21,609 bases of DNA from an uncultured Frankiales bacterium (GTDB taxonomy: Bacteria > Actinomycetota > Actinomycetes > Mycobacteriales > SCTD01): assembly GCA_946479905.1 (NCBI GenBank), contig CAMLIA010000053.1, positions 1 to 21,609 of the forward strand, given 5' to 3'. The notes under the pieces are model-generated. The model had not been told where the DNA came from. It searched no databases and saw nothing but the letters and a program-made list of their open reading frames with translations. Positions 20,801-21,609 of this stretch are shown one piece after another. Every line of letters begins with the position of its first letter. Within the stretch, counting starts at the first letter, position 1. Made by a program: the position numbers and the translations under genes.

Positions 20801-21585
20801 AGCAGCCCTGGTTCGCGTCGAAGAAGGGCGACCGGCTCGTCTCGTCGACGGCGGCGAAGGTCACTGGTCCGCTGCTCGCGAAGATGCCGGCGACCCCGGC
20901 CGGCTCCCCGTCGTACCGGGTCGAGGGGGAGATCCTGAACGGCAAGTTCCATGTGTTCGACATGGTCGTGGTCGGCAACGAGGCGCTGCCGTACGACACC
21001 CGCAAGCAGATGGCGGACAGCTGGGTCGCGTCGGTCGCGCCGGCGCTGCCCCAGGTGGAGGCGGTGCCGACCGCCCGCACCCCGCAGGAGAAGCAGGCGC
21101 TGTGGGATGCGGTGCTGGGCTCTGGCGCGGAGGGCGTGATGATGAAGCGCCGCGACGCCGGCTACTCGGGCGGTACGCGGGTCAACCACACGTTGAAGGC
21201 GAAGGTCACCGCGACCGCTGACGTGGTCGTCCTCGAGCGGAACCGGGGCGGGAAGGACAACGCCGTGTTCGGGATGAAGGTCAACGGCAAGGTGGTCGAG
21301 CTGGGCACCGTGTCCACGGGCGGGAAGGACAAGGCGCTCGGGCAGATCCACGTCGGGGACGTCGTGGAGGTCGAGTACCTGTGGGCGACGCCGGGCGTGA
21401 ACTCGCTGACCCAGCCGCGCATCATCCGGAAGCGGCCCGACAAGACCCCGAATGACGCCACCGACGTCTCTCAGCTGCGGTTCGTGGACAAGACGGTCCT
21501 CGCGCTCGCGAAGAAGGCGGCGTTCCTGCGGTTGCAGCACACTCGGCTCGAGCTGGAGGGGGTCCGCGATGTCGTCGGTGTCTGA
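17008..21585 (+). CDS. Giant MuF-type head protein fused to 2H phosphoesterase, GNAT-like, P-loop kinase and ATP-dependent ligase
   Basis: This 1525-aa frame starts at GTG 17008, overlapping the previous TGA; GTG 16996 is less likely. Domain order: helical N-terminus and MuF head-morphogenesis domain (1-265); 2H phosphoesterase (285-446) with two HxT motifs; Ser/Gly linker; GNAT-like segment (500-590); P-loop kinase of zeta/PNK type (633-880); Ala/Pro linker; an unrecognised domain (about 920-1000); a helical region; one copy of the repeated beta module (1118-1175); linker; ATP-dependent ligase catalytic and OB domains (1226-1508). MuF proteins are normally 250-500 aa and sit near the portal inside the head. 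All listed enzymatic motifs are intact. The ligase residues and the HxT pairs are the most secure; the GNAT call is the weakest. Confidence 0.92.
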   Translation: MSDRDQLRSAAAKEVDRWEQAFTDELMRLFDRQQGVTLARLQGTKARKHTRHWQPAGDRELEVKQIIDVARWVADAAGSVAPLVRRLFSSVYERVSKSIDAGADPSPEGGDAYEQAVKARLDRVAEGVATATREVEEFIAKAEDDGKPMKEIVAGVQDLYAQRKPAWAARIATASAVGSINQAALFAAMDRGSSAKQWLSVRDSKVRDTHVAADGQVRLLDERFRLGGIPTHPKRSLLLFPGDPGPQVPADEVINCRCTLLFSPPRTKKSGPELERGGDAATGLEVKAARGFTTACVMAVPAVGQPALAQLAEDQEPHATLLFLGERDTLPEDALPTLIKATSLVAERFGRFDAGVEKVGKLGDDDPPATVAHLQRDTLEAIREALLEDPDVAAMLGNAEQFPQFTPHVTLGYGIEADADGDVDFDRIAVWWGDDRFEFQLTGMEGKAVRHVRTRAGAQQYGQPIGSVIHPDVTPTFHAPGAAAPSSGSAPSTGGGSGPRSTVVGTVGGLPVRDDSTDPATRAIVDQYSPGLPADARIVALHDRKDRVGGYVAWSQADGQVLAVSVHPSLRGRRVGDQLVAIAKQVDPQVNQNPSSRSLAASAAPATSSPRGLPQIRSRAQAGDTPGTSGDFAADSSRIDRLQKAYLRDGGDTTSLFSRGGRWSRDRERQQQEIIDHFLGQPGVKRDRKLLVTAGMPGAGKTTVINSPLGQQTMGIDLSEYVAVSADEVKEQMIARGMVPDYPGLSPDEAATLYHAESFEIAHALMRQAAKRGLNFAYDTSLKSSGQMSFATTAARRSGQRYDTTVLLVDVDVKTAQDRAKARYLAGGRFMPAGLIAGMRPAGRKHRSRPAENFQLVKGDADRWFVFDNTGSNPVLAGSGDKGSRRRTAAVPPPVAAPAPAAAPTPAAVPVAAPAAPAAAVDTLDLSTTAKRRRAEAVLDGLPTGTEVTAIARGHSAKETRYVKNAQGDWDHVGKVGGYAMVMDSSSVVTGSAEVRLPAGSASSVPDQPAPDRVLIADAQAQWNEALQDGYDVGNVVDTVKFRRDDVLAQLRAGDRSITVKDDVEQGLTREQAIAALRAGGTDVSEFDAPPPAPAAPAPAVSVQAATAAAYQLPPALPPPPAGALVYAHPQGKHVYVLPDGSMQVYKPDGKRATSSATPQKLAAGYGGWQLVIGPGADPAAAAASAAQVKPATSPTSKPPIVAGPSVPLDVSPGLPAPAGALPVAPMDFNEAPLSDVPKYIADDDYVFQQKIDGIRGVLVVEPGKQPWFASKKGDRLVSSTAAKVTGPLLAKMPATPAGSPSYRVEGEILNGKFHVFDMVVVGNEALPYDTRKQMADSWVASVAPALPQVEAVPTARTPQEKQALWDAVLGSGAEGVMMKRRDAGYSGGTRVNHTLKAKVTATADVVVLERNRGGKDNAVFGMKVNGKVVELGTVSTGGKDKALGQIHVGDVVEVEYLWATPGVNSLTQPRIIRKRPDKTPNDATDVSQLRFVDKTVLALAKKAAFLRLQHTRLELEGVRDVVGV
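17860..18345 (+). other. 2H phosphoesterase (LigT/CPDase-type) domain
   Basis: Residues about 285-446. Two HxT motifs are present: PHATLLFLGE with H318 and FTPHVTLGY with H408, about 90 residues apart, as in 2H phosphoesterases. The family opens 2',3'-cyclic phosphates on RNA ends or cleaves 2'-5' and cyclic nucleotides; the phage anti-CBASS protein Acb1 belongs to the same superfamily. Both catalytic pairs are intact. The substrate cannot be told from sequence. Confidence 0.85.
18510..18780 (+). other. GNAT-like acetyltransferase segment
   Basis: Residues about 500-590. GYVAWSQADGQVLAVSVHPSLRGRRVGDQLV contains strand 4 and the acetyl-CoA-binding V-x-P-x-x-RGRRVG-x-x-L motif (564-578, shown in part). 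The segment is short for a full GNAT fold and lacks an obvious C-terminal half, so it may be truncated or non-enzymatic. Confidence 0.5.
18907..19650 (+). other. Zeta-toxin/polynucleotide-kinase-like P-loop domain
   Basis: Residues about 633-880. Walker A GMPGAGKTT (695-703, K701), VSADEVK with D727, LSPDEAATLYHAES, a helix IAHALMRQAAKRG, then FAYDTSLKS and the lid-like DRAKARYLAGGRFMP. The pattern suits zeta toxins (UDP-sugar kinases) and related 5'-OH polynucleotide kinases. D727 sits where the substrate-side base is expected. The choice between toxin and end-healing kinase cannot be made from sequence alone. Confidence 0.8.
20360..20530 (+). repeat. Eleventh copy of the beta module, in the MuF fusion
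   Basis: PPPAGALVYAHPQGKHVY, then VLPDGSMQVYKPDGK, a Ser/Thr loop, a short helix and GGWQLVIG follow the same plan as the ten modules in the portal fusion. Its presence in both proteins ties the two fusions together evolutionarily. Confidence 0.65.
20686..21530 (+). other. ATP-dependent polynucleotide ligase domain
   Basis: Residues about 1226-1508. Motif I is QQKIDGIRG with nucleophile K1251. The VEGEIL acid and FHVFDM (motif III), EGVMMKR (motif IV, E1375 and K1380) and TLKAKV (motif V, K1397 and K1399) follow. The OB fold reads VELGTVSTGG...GDVVEVEYLW...QPRIIRKRPDK. This OB pattern is more like ATP-dependent DNA ligases than T4 Rnl-type RNA ligases. All nucleotidyl-transfer residues are present. 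Confidence 0.88.
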
Positions 21586-21609
21586 CCTGATTGCCGCATG
21601 GCGGGAGCA
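21569..21609 (+). CDS. Start of the next gene, cut by the window end
   Basis: ATG 21569 lies 17 bases before the end of the MuF fusion, with GGAGGGGG about 8 bases upstream. Thirteen codons are visible (MSSVSDLIAAWRE). The strong Shine-Dalgarno and overlap suit the tightly packed operon. By usual head-gene order a scaffold, protease or capsid gene would come next, but the fragment is too short to identify. Confidence 0.6.
   Translation, partial: MSSVSDLIAAWRE

Noticed and set aside
18892..21540. An 882-codon minus-strand frame opposite the kinase-ligase half of the MuF fusion
   Set aside because: Same GC-driven shadow; the plus strand carries intact Walker A and ligase motifs.

Overview
The window reads as the packaging/head-entry region of a tailed, double-stranded DNA bacteriophage (or prophage) of a high-GC actinobacterium. 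Base composition is very GC-rich, most codons end in G or C, GTG starts are frequent, every credible gene lies on the + strand, and most genes are joined by 4-base ATGA/GTGA overlaps. Three starts lack a Shine-Dalgarno but carry a TANNNT hexamer 7 bases upstream, an actinobacterial leaderless-promoter arrangement. No integrase, tRNA, CRISPR or insertion sequence was seen.

Layout. 1-529: the 3' end of an unrecognised gene that opens with a perfect 54-bp tandem duplication, then a small membrane protein. 522-3138: terminase small subunit (zinc-finger N-terminus, HTH) and large subunit (ATPase plus nuclease, with a Cys-rich insertion), overlapping by 143 bp. 3139-3325: the only sizeable non-coding gap, holding a potentially well-folded RNA and a promoter/operator-like AT-rich island. 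3326-6277: eight or nine small genes, mostly hypothetical, including a DUF4262 protein. 6317-6371: an intrinsic-terminator-like hairpin followed by a candidate leaderless promoter. 6372-8258: a collar-domain tail-fibre-like protein with two 6 x 36-nt repeat arrays. 8309-8820: a two-helix membrane protein and a small hypothetical protein.

8817-21585 is the striking part: two very large proteins separated by one 144-aa gene. The first (2587 aa) starts as a normal portal protein (about 420 aa) and continues for some 2150 residues through Ala/Pro linkers, about ten copies of a small repeated module, a HipA/PI-kinase-like domain and a C-terminal ADP-ribosyltransferase-like domain. The second (1525 aa) starts as a MuF-type head protein and continues through a 2H phosphoesterase, a GNAT-like segment, a zeta-toxin/polynucleotide-kinase-like P-loop domain, another copy of the repeated module and a complete ATP-dependent ligase. 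A partial gene begins at 21569.

Interpretation (inference): portal C-termini and MuF proteins sit at or inside the capsid vertex through which DNA enters and leaves. The two fusions may therefore be a capsid-loaded, co-ejected set of enzymes: kinase and ADP-ribosyltransferase to act on host proteins, and 2H, kinase and ligase to heal and seal nucleic-acid ends, the same three activities found in fungal tRNA ligase. Capsid, protease and tail genes are expected downstream of the window.
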